Part shown: positions 1-8,378 of the stretch, piece after piece | How the letters are laid out: each line of letters opens with the position of its first letter | Position numbering within the stretch: the stretch's first letter is position 1 | Assembly (NCBI GenBank): GCA_003577165.1 | Contig: QEUM01000001.1 | Coordinates: 124,001 to 188,000, forward strand | Reading direction: 5' to 3' | Length of the DNA: 64,000 nt | Origin: Armatimonadota bacterium | Lineage (GTDB): Bacteria; Armatimonadota; Fimbriimonadia; Fimbriimonadales; ATM1 | Notes under the pieces: model-generated | Told to the model about the DNA's origin: nothing | The model's database searches: none | Seen by the model: only the letters and a program-made list of their open reading frames with translations | Made by a program: the position numbers and the translations under genes

Positions 1-1
1 A

Positions 2-970
2 ACGCACGACCTCGCGCAGCCCGACACAACGCGCGAAACGGTCAAGTTGTGTCAACGGCCAGAACGACTATCCATGCTCTACCTTTTGACCTGCGCCGAC
101 ACTCAGGCGGTTTCACCGGAGACTTGGACACCACTGTTGGCGGGCGCGCTGCGCGAACTCTGGGAAAGAACGCGTCACTCGATGGGCTCTCCCAGCGCCG
201 CGGAAGATCCGGCGCTGTACCGAAGCCAGGCTCTCAGAAGATTGAAGGCCTCGGATCAAGAGGATGTCGCGGTGTCGGCTCTTCTCGACTCGATGCCGAC
301 GCACTACTTGCTCAGCACGCCGCTGACGATGTTTCCTTTGCACGCGGACTACGTGCGGCGGGCCCGCAAGGGCGAACTAACCATCGCCTTTGCGCACAAC
401 GCAGAGCAGAGGACGACGGAAATCACGATCTGCAGACGAGACTTGCCCCGGCCGGGCCTCCTCAGTCGGATTCTTGGTGTCATCTATTCCCACGACATCA
501 CGCTGCATGGAGTACGCGCCGCGTCTACGAAGGAGTCGCGCCCCGTCGCCCTCGACGTCGCGACGGTTTCCTTCCACGGGCAGTGCCTCCCAACTGGGCT
601 GTGCCGGACGCTCACCGCAGAGTTCCGTGCCTGCCTCTCGTCGGAGGCCCGCCTAAGCGCATTGCTCCGCCGACACGGCAAGGACCCCAGTCGGCGGCAG
701 GCCGTTCTGAGCCACCGATTCTCACAGGGCGACTTGGGCGTGCTTGAGATCGAAACGCCCCTGGGTCGCGGCATGCCGTATCGAGTTTCCAAGATGCTAG
801 CGGCTCTCGGGTGGAACGTACATGTCGCGAAGATCGGCCAGTGGGCCGGAAGGGCTACCGCGCGGTTCTACATCGAAGGAAGATACGGAGAGAGGCTGAC
901 TCCGGCAGAGGTTCGGGCGGCGTTCTCAGGCCAGCGCAAGTCAGCCCCGTCCCGGGGCACGGGTCGGTAG
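2..970 (+). CDS. glnD: PII uridylyltransferase GlnD, C-terminal part (5' end outside window)
   Basis: The reading frame is already open at the window edge, so this is the tail of a larger gene. The first visible residues (ETVKLCQRPERLSMLYLLTCADTQA) match the end of the GlnD HD domain, where the 'LLTxAD' segment precedes a conserved 'Wxx..LL.ELW' stretch. Two ACT-like domains follow. The first contains 'RDLPRPGLLSRILGVI' and the second 'LEIETPLGRGMPYRVSKML'. In this family GlnD uridylylates and de-uridylylates PII proteins, and the ACT domains sense glutamine. An internal ATG at 74 and a GTG-type start at 47 exist but would leave no catalytic domain. The nucleotidyltransferase domain cannot be seen, so assignment rests on the HD tail plus tandem ACT arrangement. 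Confidence 0.8.
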   Translation, partial: THDLAQPDTTRETVKLCQRPERLSMLYLLTCADTQAVSPETWTPLLAGALRELWERTRHSMGSPSAAEDPALYRSQALRRLKASDQEDVAVSALLDSMPTHYLLSTPLTMFPLHADYVRRARKGELTIAFAHNAEQRTTEITICRRDLPRPGLLSRILGVIYSHDITLHGVRAASTKESRPVALDVATVSFHGQCLPTGLCRTLTAEFRACLSSEARLSALLRRHGKDPSRRQAVLSHRFSQGDLGVLEIETPLGRGMPYRVSKMLAALGWNVHVAKIGQWAGRATARFYIEGRYGERLTPAEVRAAFSGQRKSAPSRGTGR

Positions 971-971
971 G

Positions 972-977
972 TATAGT
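972..977 (+). promoter_or_regulatory. Candidate -10 element for the TrkA-like pair
   Basis: TATAGT preceded by GG lies 15 bases before the ATG at 993 and would give a leader of about 8 bases with no Shine-Dalgarno sequence. It belongs to the recurring GGTAnnnT pattern described in the findings. Confidence 0.4.
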
Positions 978-992
978 TCCGTCCCGCAAGAC

Positions 993-1439
993 ATGCGCAT
1001 TCTCGTTTTCGGCTGCGGACGTACAGGCGCCGCCCTCGCCCGCGGCATGGCCCGTCGAGGGCACGACGTCACGGTCGTCGAGCGAGACCCTTCGAATCTT
1101 CAGCGCCTCGGACACGACCACAACTGCGCGACCATCGTCGGAGACGGACTCGATGAAGCGGTCTTGGAACAAGCAGGCGTGGAGAACGCTGATGCGTTCG
1201 TCGCCTGCACGCGGGGAGACAACACGAACCTCATGGCGGCGCAGTTGGCGCAGATTCGATACAAGGTCCCAAAAGTGTGTGTGAAGGTGAACGATCCTCA
1301 GAGGTCGCACACTTTTACGAAACTCGGCATGTTCTGCATCACACCGAACCTTCTAACCGCAGGCATGATGCGGGACTGGCTCCTAGAGCAGGAATTCCTC
1401 CCTGTCGCTGAATACAACAAGTTGGAGAACGGCGACTAA
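993..1439 (+). CDS. RCK/TrkA-N domain protein (K+ transport regulator)
   Basis: A 148-residue protein consisting essentially of one Rossmann RCK_N domain. The dinucleotide-binding loop 'GCGRTGAALA' starts at residue 7, and an acidic residue closes strand 2 ('VVERD'). Such proteins are cytoplasmic NAD(H)- or nucleotide-binding gating subunits of Trk/Ktr K+ transporters. There is no TrkA_C domain. Its stop at 1439 directly abuts the ATG of the next RCK gene, so the two are co-translated and probably form a heteromeric gating ring or act as two halves of a split TrkA. No TrkH/KtrB channel gene is present in the window. Confidence 0.85.
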   Translation: MRILVFGCGRTGAALARGMARRGHDVTVVERDPSNLQRLGHDHNCATIVGDGLDEAVLEQAGVENADAFVACTRGDNTNLMAAQLAQIRYKVPKVCVKVNDPQRSHTFTKLGMFCITPNLLTAGMMRDWLLEQEFLPVAEYNKLENGD

Positions 1440-2090
1440 ATGTACGTAGTTATCGTCGGTGGCGGCAAGGTCGGGACGTACCTCACGCGACGGCTCCTCA
1501 AAGAGGGGAAAGAGGTGCTGCTCATCGAGCGAGATCGGTCGCAATACAAGTCGCTGCACGACCAGTTTGGTGACGCGGTCATGTGGGGCGACGGCTGCGA
1601 GGCTTCCACGCAGTCGGAGGCCGGATTCCAAAGGGCGGATGTCGTCGCTGCTGTGACGGGAGAGGACGAAGACAACCTCATCGTCTGCCAGATGGCCAAG
1701 AACGAGTTCGGGGTCTCGCGAACAGTGGCTCGCGTCAACGACCCAACCCACACGTGGCTTTTTCAGAAGTTGGGCGTTACCGCCACGGTGAGCGCGACGG
1801 ACGTCCTGTACTCCCTGATCGAGCAGGAGATTCTGCTGGGCAAGGTGATTCCTCTTGCGGCAGTCAAACTGGGGAACATGGAGGTCGTCGAGGCGAGCCT
1901 GACCTCTCGGTCTGCATGCATCGGCAGGCGTGTCCGCGACCTGAATCTGCCGAAAAAGACGAACATCGTCTGGCTTATGAGGGGCGACGAAGGGACCACG
2001 GTGGACGGTGACACCGAGTTTCAGGCCGGCGATCTCATCGTCGCGCTCGTCCCAGTGGAAGCCGAGGCCGAGTTCCGGTCCCTCCTCTAA
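1440..2090 (+). CDS. TrkA-family K+ uptake regulator (RCK_N + RCK_C)
   Basis: A 216-residue protein with an N-terminal Rossmann domain ('IVGGGKVGTYLTRRLL', then 'LIERD') over about residues 1-125 and a C-terminal TrkA_C-type domain (about 140-216, ending 'GDLIVALVPVEAEAEFRSLL'). The family regulates K+ flux through Trk/Ktr channels in response to nucleotides. It starts at the base after the upstream RCK stop codon, which implies translational coupling. E. coli TrkA has two RCK_N/RCK_C units in one chain. Here the two genes supply two RCK_N domains but only one RCK_C. The cognate membrane subunit must be encoded elsewhere. Confidence 0.9.
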   Translation: MYVVIVGGGKVGTYLTRRLLKEGKEVLLIERDRSQYKSLHDQFGDAVMWGDGCEASTQSEAGFQRADVVAAVTGEDEDNLIVCQMAKNEFGVSRTVARVNDPTHTWLFQKLGVTATVSATDVLYSLIEQEILLGKVIPLAAVKLGNMEVVEASLTSRSACIGRRVRDLNLPKKTNIVWLMRGDEGTTVDGDTEFQAGDLIVALVPVEAEAEFRSLL

Positions 2091-2150
2091 GCCGTTCTCG
2101 GGCCAGCGCCCCTGGAGGCCCGCGGCTTACCCGCCAATAATACGGGTCGG

Positions 2151-2423
2151 GTGGAGCGAGGAGACATGGAATTAGTTCATCAACCGGTTAGCCAATGTGG
2201 CCGGCCGAGGGTCTCCATGACACTTCCGGAAATCAAAGCGTTCGTTGGAAAGCGAGTGGTGATCGAATACCTCGACAGGCTCGGGCACAAGTGTGTCGCC
2301 GAGGGCTCCCTCTGGGAAGTCGAGTTCGTGCCGATGTATGGATGCAACCTGATCGGTGACTTCGGCGAGATTCAACTCGACAAGGTCGTCACGCTCGTCG
2401 AGTTCGGCCAGCAGGCCGCGTAG
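2151..2423 (+). CDS. Small conserved-looking protein of unknown function
   Basis: The frame encodes up to 90 residues. Three starts are possible. GTG 2151 would be leaderless, with an AATAAT-like -10 at 2136-2141. ATG 2166 has an AGGAG only two bases away. ATG 2217 has GAGGG five bases upstream and gives 68 residues beginning MTLPEIKAFVG. The core has an alternating beta pattern ('KRVVIEYLDRLGHKC', then 'GEIQLDKVVTLVEF') typical of a small SH3-like barrel. No family is recognised. It sits between the K+ regulators and lysA on the same strand with no overlap to either. Confidence 0.55.
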   Translation: MERGDMELVHQPVSQCGRPRVSMTLPEIKAFVGKRVVIEYLDRLGHKCVAEGSLWEVEFVPMYGCNLIGDFGEIQLDKVVTLVEFGQQAA

Positions 2424-2476
2424 AGTCCTACCCTTTTCCCTTCCTCGCGCTCCTGCGAGCCTCTCCCTGTTGCGGT

Positions 2477-2482
2477 CATACT
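2477..2482 (+). promoter_or_regulatory. Candidate -10 of lysA (leaderless)
   Basis: CATACT, preceded by GGT, lies 8 bases before the lysA ATG at 2491. Initiation about 7 bases downstream of the hexamer would place the transcript start almost on the start codon, and no Shine-Dalgarno motif is present. Confidence 0.35.
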
Positions 2483-2490
2483 TCGCGCCC

Positions 2491-3831
2491 ATGCGCCCGT
2501 TGCTGCTGGGCAATCAGGAGATCGGTGACGACGGCAGGCTCCGCCTGTGCGGGCAATCTGCCGTGGAGTTGGCCTCGCGATTCGGGACTCCTCTCTACGT
2601 CTTCGACGCCGATGTGGCACGAGAGACAATGCGGCGCTGGATGTCGGCTGCCGCCCAGGCTGCCCCGGAAAGTGAGGTCGCATTCGCTGCCAAGGCTAAC
2701 AGCGCGCTGGCGGTTCTCGCCTTAGCGAGATCGGAGGGGCTCGCTGTGGACGTCGCAAGCCTTGGGGAATTGGAGGCGGCCCGGCGTGCCGGCTTCCCGC
2801 CCGAGCGCATCCACCTTCACGGCAACTACAAAACGAGAGAGGAACTCGTTGCGGCTGTCACCCTGAGCCTCGACTCGATCGTTTTGGACTCGATCTCCGA
2901 GATCGAGGCTCTCATCGAAGTCTGCTCCGAGCAAAAGGCGACCGCGCGGGTGATGATCCGCCTCGCGCCCGGCGTCGATCCGGAGACTCACGTCGCGATC
3001 TCGACGGGGCAGGAGGACACGAAGTTCGGCTTCAACATCTCCAACGGCGCGGCTCGCGCGGCTGTTGAGAGAGTCGGTTCCGCATCCTGCTTGGAGTTCG
3101 TTGGCTACCATTGTCATGTCGGATCCCAACTCTTCGACGCCGAGGCGCAGATCGCCGGCGCGGAACGGTTAGCCGCCTTTGCACTCGAGTGCGAGGACCT
3201 CGTCGGCCTTCCGAGGACCCTGAACGCCGGCGGCGGGCTGGCGTCTCGCTACACCCAAGGCGACCAACCGGTAGGGATCGAGACGTACTGCAGCCAAATT
3301 GCGGCGGCCGCGCTTGCGCCATTCTTGCGTGCAGGAAAGCCGACTCCGAAAATCGCTTTCGAACCGGGGAGAAGCCTTGTCGCTGAGGCCGGGGTGACCC
3401 TCTACCGGGCTGGACCGATCAAGTCGGTGCCGATCGACGAGATGGGCAGAACGCGTCGGTACCTAAGTGTGGATGGAGGCCTCTCGGACAATCCCCGCCC
3501 GCAACTGTACGACGCGGTCTACACTGCAGTCAACGCAACTCGCGGGGCCGAGCCGCACTCGGCAGAGTTTCGAATCGCAGGAAGGCACTGCGAAACCGAC
3601 ACGCTGATCGCGAGCGCGCTTCTGCCGGAGGCGACACAAGAGGGCGACTTGATCGCCGTTCTCTCGACGGGCGCATACAACTATTCCATGGCCAGCAACT
3701 ACAACCGATTTCCGCGGCCCGCGATGGTGATGTTGTCTGCAGGCCGGGCAGAAATCGTCGTGGAGCGTGAAACGATCAGTGAGTTGTTTACGCGCGAGAG
3801 GGTCTTTGAGTTCACAGCGGGGGCGAAATAG
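2491..3831 (+). CDS. lysA: Diaminopimelate decarboxylase
   Basis: A 446-residue fold-type III PLP decarboxylase that converts meso-diaminopimelate to L-lysine, the last step of lysine synthesis. The PLP lysine is in 'AFAAKANSA' (K68). Further hallmarks are 'YHCHVGSQ', the phosphate-binding 'NAGGGLAS', 'FEPGRSLVAEAG', the active-site Cys in 'GRHCETDTL' and 'STGAYNYSMASNYNRFPRP'. The frame is open upstream to 2356, but the family alignment begins at MRPLLLGNQ. The upstream stretch is Arg/Ser-rich and overlaps the preceding gene, so ATG 2491 is chosen. The start of the M50 protease gene lies two bases after its stop. Confidence 0.95.
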   Translation: MRPLLLGNQEIGDDGRLRLCGQSAVELASRFGTPLYVFDADVARETMRRWMSAAAQAAPESEVAFAAKANSALAVLALARSEGLAVDVASLGELEAARRAGFPPERIHLHGNYKTREELVAAVTLSLDSIVLDSISEIEALIEVCSEQKATARVMIRLAPGVDPETHVAISTGQEDTKFGFNISNGAARAAVERVGSASCLEFVGYHCHVGSQLFDAEAQIAGAERLAAFALECEDLVGLPRTLNAGGGLASRYTQGDQPVGIETYCSQIAAAALAPFLRAGKPTPKIAFEPGRSLVAEAGVTLYRAGPIKSVPIDEMGRTRRYLSVDGGLSDNPRPQLYDAVYTAVNATRGAEPHSAEFRIAGRHCETDTLIASALLPEATQEGDLIAVLSTGAYNYSMASNYNRFPRPAMVMLSAGRAEIVVERETISELFTRERVFEFTAGAK

Positions 3832-3833
3832 AG

Positions 3834-4481
3834 ATGCGCGATATCGAGACAACGCTGATCCTCCTGGGTGTCGTCTACATGTCGATCGCTCTTCACGAGT
3901 TCGGACATGCGAAGTCTGCCGACTCGGCCGGTGACCCGACTCCGCGACTGATGGGCCGTGTCACTTTGAATCCGTTTGCCCACTTTGATCCCATCGGCGC
4001 AGTCCTGATCGCGGTGTTAGCGTTCTCCGGATACGGGCTCGGGTGGGGGAAGCCCGTGCTCGTGAATCCGTCGAAGATGCAGCATCCTCGATGGGATCAC
4101 TTCATGTCTGTTCTGTGGGGGCCTCTCACAAACGTGATCATTGCGGTGGTGTTCGGCTTTCTGTTCCGATTCGCCGCGTTGCCCAGCGGATCCGCGTTCT
4201 TCGTCGCCCTCTGCATCATCGCGGTTACCACAAACGTCGCGCTGTGCCTGTTCAATCTGATACCGCTTGGGCCGCTCGACGGCCATTGGCTCGTCGGACT
4301 GGCCCTTCCCCAACCGATGGGGCAGCGTTTCATTCTATGGAATCGCACGACCGGAACGTTCGTCCTGATCGGCCTGATCGTCGTCTCGCAGATGAGTTCG
4401 TCGTTCAACCCGATTGGGATGCTGATGTCCGGGCCCGTGATGACCCTGACGGACTTGATTTTAGGTCTTCCGACTACCTAA
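3834..4481 (+). CDS. Site-2 protease family (M50) membrane protein
   Basis: A 215-residue polytopic membrane protein with the metalloprotease signature 'ALHEFGH' at residues 19-25 (zinc ligands H21, H25; catalytic E22) and the third-ligand segment 'NLIPLGPLDGHW' near residue 140. Hydrophobic segments surround both motifs. This minimal form lacks a PDZ domain and resembles the FtsH-independent/SpoIVFB-like branch of rhomboid-unrelated intramembrane zinc proteases. Substrate is unknown. It begins 3 bases after lysA and probably shares its transcript. Its 3' end overlaps the convergent SLBB gene by 8 bases. Confidence 0.85.
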   Translation: MRDIETTLILLGVVYMSIALHEFGHAKSADSAGDPTPRLMGRVTLNPFAHFDPIGAVLIAVLAFSGYGLGWGKPVLVNPSKMQHPRWDHFMSVLWGPLTNVIIAVVFGFLFRFAALPSGSAFFVALCIIAVTTNVALCLFNLIPLGPLDGHWLVGLALPQPMGQRFILWNRTTGTFVLIGLIVVSQMSSSFNPIGMLMSGPVMTLTDLILGLPTT

Positions 4482-5604
4482 AGAAGATGAAGTAGACAAG
4501 GATCGCTGCGCCGACGATCTTTACGGTGTTGTCGACCTTGAATGAGCGCGAGGGATAGGGGACTTCCACGATGTCCGTCGCCACCAGTTCGACGTCGGGC
4601 TCCGAGCCTCCGAGAATCTTCACCACGTTCACTGTGAGGACTCGCGTGTCCTCGTCGATGCGCTTTCGATAGATCTTCACCTTGTCGAGTCTTGCGTCCT
4701 TGATGGGTCCCGCATCCTGCACAACCTGCCCGACCGTGAGGCCGGGAACGAATGGAATGAGACCTGGTCGGGTTACCGCTCCTCGGATGTACACGTTGTC
4801 GGTGATTTCGCGAACAGGCACGAAGATCTTCTCGCCGGGCATGACCGGGCGGTCCGGCACCGTCGCAGTCATGTCGAGTGTGACGAGATTTCCTCCCGTT
4901 GTCGTGAGTTCGACCGCGCGCTGATTAGCGTCGCGTCGGAAGCCGCCTGCGAGTTCGATCGCGGAGCGGACAGTCATCCCTTCCGACCATTGCACGACCC
5001 CAGGGTTCTTAACCGCGCCAAGCACCGTGACTTCTTGGGACGCAACTTGGATCGGGACGAAGACTTTGTCGCCTGCATTCAACTTTGGATTGGCGGCCTC
5101 GTCCTGCGAGGCGATCCACGGCTTGTGATTGACCGTCACAGACTCGCCAGTCACGGACGTGATTCGAATGGCCGCGAGATCTGCCACAGAAAGGGGCTCT
5201 GCAGCGGCGAGCGCGTCGGCAAGCCTCAGCGAGTCGCGATAGGGCACGTCGGTCGCTTTTGCCACTGCGCCCGTAACCTGAATCGGAAGAGGCTGCTGAA
5301 CCGGCGGCGCTTTCACTTTGATAGAAACGGTGGCGGCCCTCAGTATCTGTTGACGCACAAGCACGTCGGAGACCTTCTTGCCCGCGGCGTCCTCCGTGAG
5401 GCCGGCAATCTCGACCGCCCCCACGAACGGAAGGAGGATCAAACCGGTTGCGGTGATTTGGTACGAGCCGTCGAGTTTCGGCTCCTCGGTGCACGTGAGG
5501 GTGACCTCGTCGCCCGGCTCGAGGACAGTCTGCTGCAGAGGTGAAGCGACTGAGGAGGAGAGTCCGATCGATGCGAGGACAACACAGACGAGGAGGCGCA
5601 GCAT
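4474..5604 (-). CDS. SLBB-domain polysaccharide export-like protein
   Basis: A 376-residue exported protein. It has a signal peptide (residues 1-21), a Poly_export-type N-terminal domain beginning 'LEPGDEVTLTC', and then three SLBB-type repeats with the recurrent 'V.GAV..PG' signature ('IQVTGAVAKATDVPY', 'VTVLGAVKNPGVVQW', 'VYIRGAVTRPGLIPF'). The C-terminus ends in a single hydrophobic helix ('IVGAAILVYFIFF'). Wza-type relatives form the outer-membrane channel for capsule or exopolysaccharide. The C-terminal membrane helix is unlike classical Wza lipoproteins, which have an N-terminal lipid anchor. No polymerase, ligase or Wzc gene is nearby. The gene is monocistronic and convergent with the M50 gene. 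Confidence 0.8.
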   Translation of the reverse strand: MLRLLVCVVLASIGLSSSVASPLQQTVLEPGDEVTLTCTEEPKLDGSYQITATGLILLPFVGAVEIAGLTEDAAGKKVSDVLVRQQILRAATVSIKVKAPPVQQPLPIQVTGAVAKATDVPYRDSLRLADALAAAEPLSVADLAAIRITSVTGESVTVNHKPWIASQDEAANPKLNAGDKVFVPIQVASQEVTVLGAVKNPGVVQWSEGMTVRSAIELAGGFRRDANQRAVELTTTGGNLVTLDMTATVPDRPVMPGEKIFVPVREITDNVYIRGAVTRPGLIPFVPGLTVGQVVQDAGPIKDARLDKVKIYRKRIDEDTRVLTVNVVKILGGSEPDVELVATDIVEVPYPSRSFKVDNTVKIVGAAILVYFIFFR

Positions 5605-5703
5605 GCTTACTACTTCCGTCTCTGCACGGCGTCTCCTCCCGCCACAGTAGTATCGGACAAGCGTCGCACTCTGAAATTCGCTCGCATCGGGTCGCCCCCT
5701 CGG

Positions 5704-5709
5704 TACACT
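5704..5709 (+). promoter_or_regulatory. Candidate -10 directly before a GTG start (leaderless)
   Basis: GGTACACT ends 6 bases before the GTG at 5716, so transcription would start at or within a base or two of the start codon. Confidence 0.4.
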
Positions 5710-5715
5710 CCTTGG

Positions 5716-6216
5716 GTGCCGAGGCCGTATCCCAATCAGGTAGCCGTTCTGACGGAAAGGCCCACATTCCCCAACGAGTGCGTTTGTTGTGGCGAAAAGG
5801 CGACGGACGTGTATCGGCCCACGCCTCCCGGCCGTCTACAGGGCCTCCCGCCACCGGATCGGCCACTGGAGTTGCCGTACTGTGACGAGTGCCTCAGGCA
5901 CGTCAGGAAGTACCAGATGGGAACGACCTGGATTCTGCTCGGCGTGATCGTCGCGACTTGGGGCTTTGTCTTTACGAGGTCGGCAGGTGGATCCGGCGCC
6001 TGGTTGGCAGTTCCGCCAGCGATCGGAGGGGCGCTCGCGGTGTTCGGTCTCGCAGGGAGGAGGTCCCCAGGGATCAAGCCGAACTGTCAAGCGAACGACG
6101 TGTCTGTGAGATGCGTATGGCACCGGCGGGACGAGTACCGGTTCTCCTTCGCGTCGCAGGCATACGCTGAGAAATTTAGGGCAGCGAACGAAAGGTCATT
6201 GGCAAAGGGCGAATAG
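5716..6216 (+). CDS. Zinc-ribbon-like membrane protein of unknown function
   Basis: A 166-residue protein starting at GTG 5716. The N-terminal part has a Cys cluster 'ECVCCGEKA' (C22, C24, C25) paired with 'YCDECLRH' (about C56, C59), a plausible zinc ribbon. Two hydrophobic segments follow at about 70-110 ('TWILLGVIVATWGFVF' and 'AWLAVPPAIGGALAVFGLAG'). The C-terminal 50 residues are soluble and mixed in charge, with 'QAYAEKFRAAN' near the end. This looks like a small cytoplasmic-faced zinc-ribbon domain tethered to the membrane. No known family is assigned. The gene stands alone between divergent SLBB and the lyase gene. Confidence 0.65.
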   Translation: MPRPYPNQVAVLTERPTFPNECVCCGEKATDVYRPTPPGRLQGLPPPDRPLELPYCDECLRHVRKYQMGTTWILLGVIVATWGFVFTRSAGGSGAWLAVPPAIGGALAVFGLAGRRSPGIKPNCQANDVSVRCVWHRRDEYRFSFASQAYAEKFRAANERSLAKGE

Positions 6217-6227
6217 TCGCGCTCCGG

Positions 6228-6233
6228 TAGACT
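6228..6233 (+). promoter_or_regulatory. Candidate -10 for the lyase gene (leaderless)
   Basis: GGTAGACT ends 8 bases before ATG 6242. There is no Shine-Dalgarno sequence between them. Confidence 0.4.
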
Positions 6234-6241
6234 GAGATTCG

Positions 6242-7639
6242 ATGTCATTCCGAATCGAGCGTGACAGCCTGGGCGAAGTTCAAGTCCCTGCAGATGCCTA
6301 CTGGGGAAGCCAGGCCGAGCGAAGTAGGCTCCTCTTCCCTATCAGCGGTTTGGTCGAGCATCCAAAGATGATCGACGCGTTTGTGCTCCTGAAAAAAGCA
6401 TGTGCGCTGGCGAACAAGGAACTGGGACTGCTGGAGGCAGAGATGGCCGACGCGATCGCGGCTGCTGCGGATGAAGTGTTGGGGGGGCGACTCCGAGATC
6501 AGTTCCCCGTGGATGTGTTCCACATGGGGGCCGGAACCAGTTTCAACATGAACGTGAACGAAGTCCTGGCGAATCGCGCTGAGGAACTTCTTGGTGGAAC
6601 GAAGGGCGAATACAAACTAGTCAACCCGAATGACCACGTCAACTACGGTCAGTCGACGAACGACACCTTCCCTACGGCGATGCGCATGATGTCGCGGTTT
6701 TTGATCGGCGACTTAGTCGAAGAGACGGAGAGGCTCGCGGCAGCATTTGAGGACAAGGGGCGCGAGTTCGACGGGATCCTCAAGTCGGGCCGCACGCACC
6801 TTCAGGATGCCGTGCCGATTCGGCTGGGCCAGGAGTTCGCTGCCTACGGAGCGGCGATTCGGCGATCCATCCGCTGGCTTCGCCATGCAGAAGGCGAACT
6901 CGAGGATCTTGGGATCGGGGGTTCCGCGGCGGGAACGGGTCTCAACACGCATCCAGAATACAGATTTCGCGTCGTGAGAATCCTTTCCGATGCGACGAAC
7001 ATCCAATTTCGCGCAACGGACGACATGAGAGAAGCGATGCAGTCGCAACTGTGCATGAGCGCGCTCGCTGCGTCCGTGAGAATTCTCGCGCTGGAACTGA
7101 CGCGGATAACGAACGATCTGCGCCTTTTGTGCTCCGGCCCGTTGACGGGTTTTGCCGAAATCACGCTTCCGCCCGTGCAACCTGGAAGCAGCATCATGCC
7201 GGGCAAGGTCAACCCGTCGATGGCGGAAAACCTGAATCTTGTGCTGTTCCAGGTGCTCGGACAATGCCATGCAATTGATCTGTGCGTCCAGGCGGGACAG
7301 TTAGAACTCAACGTGATGATGCCTTCCATGGCTTTCAGCAGCCAGTTCATGCTCCAAACGCTCACCAACACTCTCAAAACCTTCCGCGAGAACTGCGTCG
7401 TAGGGATTACCGCTAATGAGGCGAAGTGCTACGAGTACGCCGCGGCGTCACCGTCGTTGGCGACGGCGCTGAACCCGATCATCGGTTACAAGAAGGCCGC
7501 CGAAGTCGTGAAGCAGGCGCTGCGCGAGGGAAAGACGATTCCCCAGGTGGTGCGAGAGATGGAGTTGTTGGACGAGGAGACGCTGTCGAAGGCTCTGGAC
7601 CCGTCGAACCTCACGGAACCGGGCATTCCGGGCAGATAA
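6242..7639 (+). CDS. Aspartate ammonia-lyase or class II fumarase
   Basis: A 465-residue member of the aspartase/fumarase superfamily, a cytoplasmic homotetramer that eliminates from aspartate or malate to give fumarate. The signature 'GSSIMPGKVNPS' carries the catalytic Ser loop. 'GRTHLQDAVPIRLGQEF' and 'NYGQSTNDTFPTAMR' supply substrate-binding residues. The downstream 'AGQLELNVMMP' and the C-terminal 'PSNLTEPGIPG' ending resemble Bacillus-type aspartases more than FumC, while His in 'GRTHLQD' occurs in both. Substrate therefore cannot be fixed from sequence alone. It stands alone and ends at a strong palindromic hairpin. Confidence 0.85.
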   Translation: MSFRIERDSLGEVQVPADAYWGSQAERSRLLFPISGLVEHPKMIDAFVLLKKACALANKELGLLEAEMADAIAAAADEVLGGRLRDQFPVDVFHMGAGTSFNMNVNEVLANRAEELLGGTKGEYKLVNPNDHVNYGQSTNDTFPTAMRMMSRFLIGDLVEETERLAAAFEDKGREFDGILKSGRTHLQDAVPIRLGQEFAAYGAAIRRSIRWLRHAEGELEDLGIGGSAAGTGLNTHPEYRFRVVRILSDATNIQFRATDDMREAMQSQLCMSALAASVRILALELTRITNDLRLLCSGPLTGFAEITLPPVQPGSSIMPGKVNPSMAENLNLVLFQVLGQCHAIDLCVQAGQLELNVMMPSMAFSSQFMLQTLTNTLKTFRENCVVGITANEAKCYEYAAASPSLATALNPIIGYKKAAEVVKQALREGKTIPQVVREMELLDEETLSKALDPSNLTEPGIPGR

Positions 7640-7669
7640 AGTCACCTTGCGCACGGCCGGCATAAAGAT

Positions 7670-7697
7670 CGCGGGGCGAGCGCATGCTCGCCCCGCG
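7670..7697. terminator. Bidirectional hairpin between convergent genes
   Basis: A perfect 12-bp stem (7670-7681 with 7686-7697) and a GCAT loop lie between the lyase gene and the convergent outer-membrane protein gene. There is only a short T-rich flank on the + side ('ATCTCTTG') and 'ATCTTTAT' on the - side. Confidence 0.65.
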
Positions 7698-7721
7698 AAT
7701 CTCTTGATGTGTCAGTCGGGC

Positions 7722-8249
7722 CTACAGCCTGAAAGAGGCTCCGGCGTAATAGAACTGTTGGTCGAATCCGACAACCTCGGGCATGAACATGAAGCCCAAC
7801 TCGAGGGACCAACTCGAACCGCCGCTCATGAAGTCAAATCCAAGAGCGAGCCAGCCGCCGAAGTCGAAGTCGGAAACCCAAACGCTTCCTGCGTCGATCG
7901 ACGAACTGAAGTAGCCGACTGCGGCCTTTCCATAGAAGTTGCCGCTGCTGCCACCCTGGCTGAAGTTGAACTTCGCCCCGTAGTGGATGCCCATGTGCTG
8001 CAGGTTGCCCGCGTCGGAGTCGGCCCAGTGTTCTCGGAATCCGAAGAAGCCCTGGGTGTTCGGCGCGAACTGGTTCCAGTAGAAGTCGACCCCGAGCAGC
8101 ATGCCGGTGTCCATTTCGAATGGATCATCGAGATCGCCTGTCGGGAACGACGCGCCGACCGTGATTTCCCAGGGGCGCGGGATGGGTGTGTACTGTGCCG
8201 AGGCCGCGACCGCCATCAGTCCGGCCAGGGCTACGAAGAGAGCTCTCAT
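7722..8249 (-). CDS. Secreted outer-membrane beta-barrel-like protein (paralogue A)
   Basis: A 175-residue protein with a signal peptide (MRALFVALAGLMAVAASAQ, cleavage after the Ala-Gln region). It then has alternating hydrophobic/polar strands rich in Gly, Phe, Tyr and Trp ('YGAKFNFSQGG', 'NFYGKAAVGYF', 'WSLELGFMFMPE') and ends in an aromatic-position strand 'FYYAGASFRL'. This is typical of small 8-strand outer-membrane barrels. A good Shine-Dalgarno (GGAGGT) precedes ATG 8249. It is paralogous to the next upstream gene: both share the 'TGDLDD' segment, a 'G..YGxKF/VRF' strand and a 'PEV.G....FY' C-terminal strand. Function unknown. Confidence 0.75.
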   Translation of the reverse strand: MRALFVALAGLMAVAASAQYTPIPRPWEITVGASFPTGDLDDPFEMDTGMLLGVDFYWNQFAPNTQGFFGFREHWADSDAGNLQHMGIHYGAKFNFSQGGSSGNFYGKAAVGYFSSSIDAGSVWVSDFDFGGWLALGFDFMSGGSSWSLELGFMFMPEVVGFDQQFYYAGASFRL

Positions 8250-8277
8250 TGATAACCTCCGTGTTATGTCCCCGGGC

Positions 8278-8345
8278 GTCGGACTCGGCCTTCCTCAGTT
8301 GCGCCGCCCCAACCCCAGGTGGCCCGGTAGTTTACCGAGTCCGAC
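8278..8345. repeat. 11-bp inverted repeat between the two barrel genes
   Basis: Eleven bases at 8278-8288 are the exact reverse complement of 8335-8345, with a 46-base GC-rich spacer. It lies downstream of paralogue B and upstream of paralogue A on the minus strand. It could fold in the intergenic RNA of a two-gene transcript or be a terminator/leader. There is no T tract. Confidence 0.45.
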
Positions 8346-8378
8346 CCCGGTCAAGTCCGGGGGGCGAGCCGGGGACGC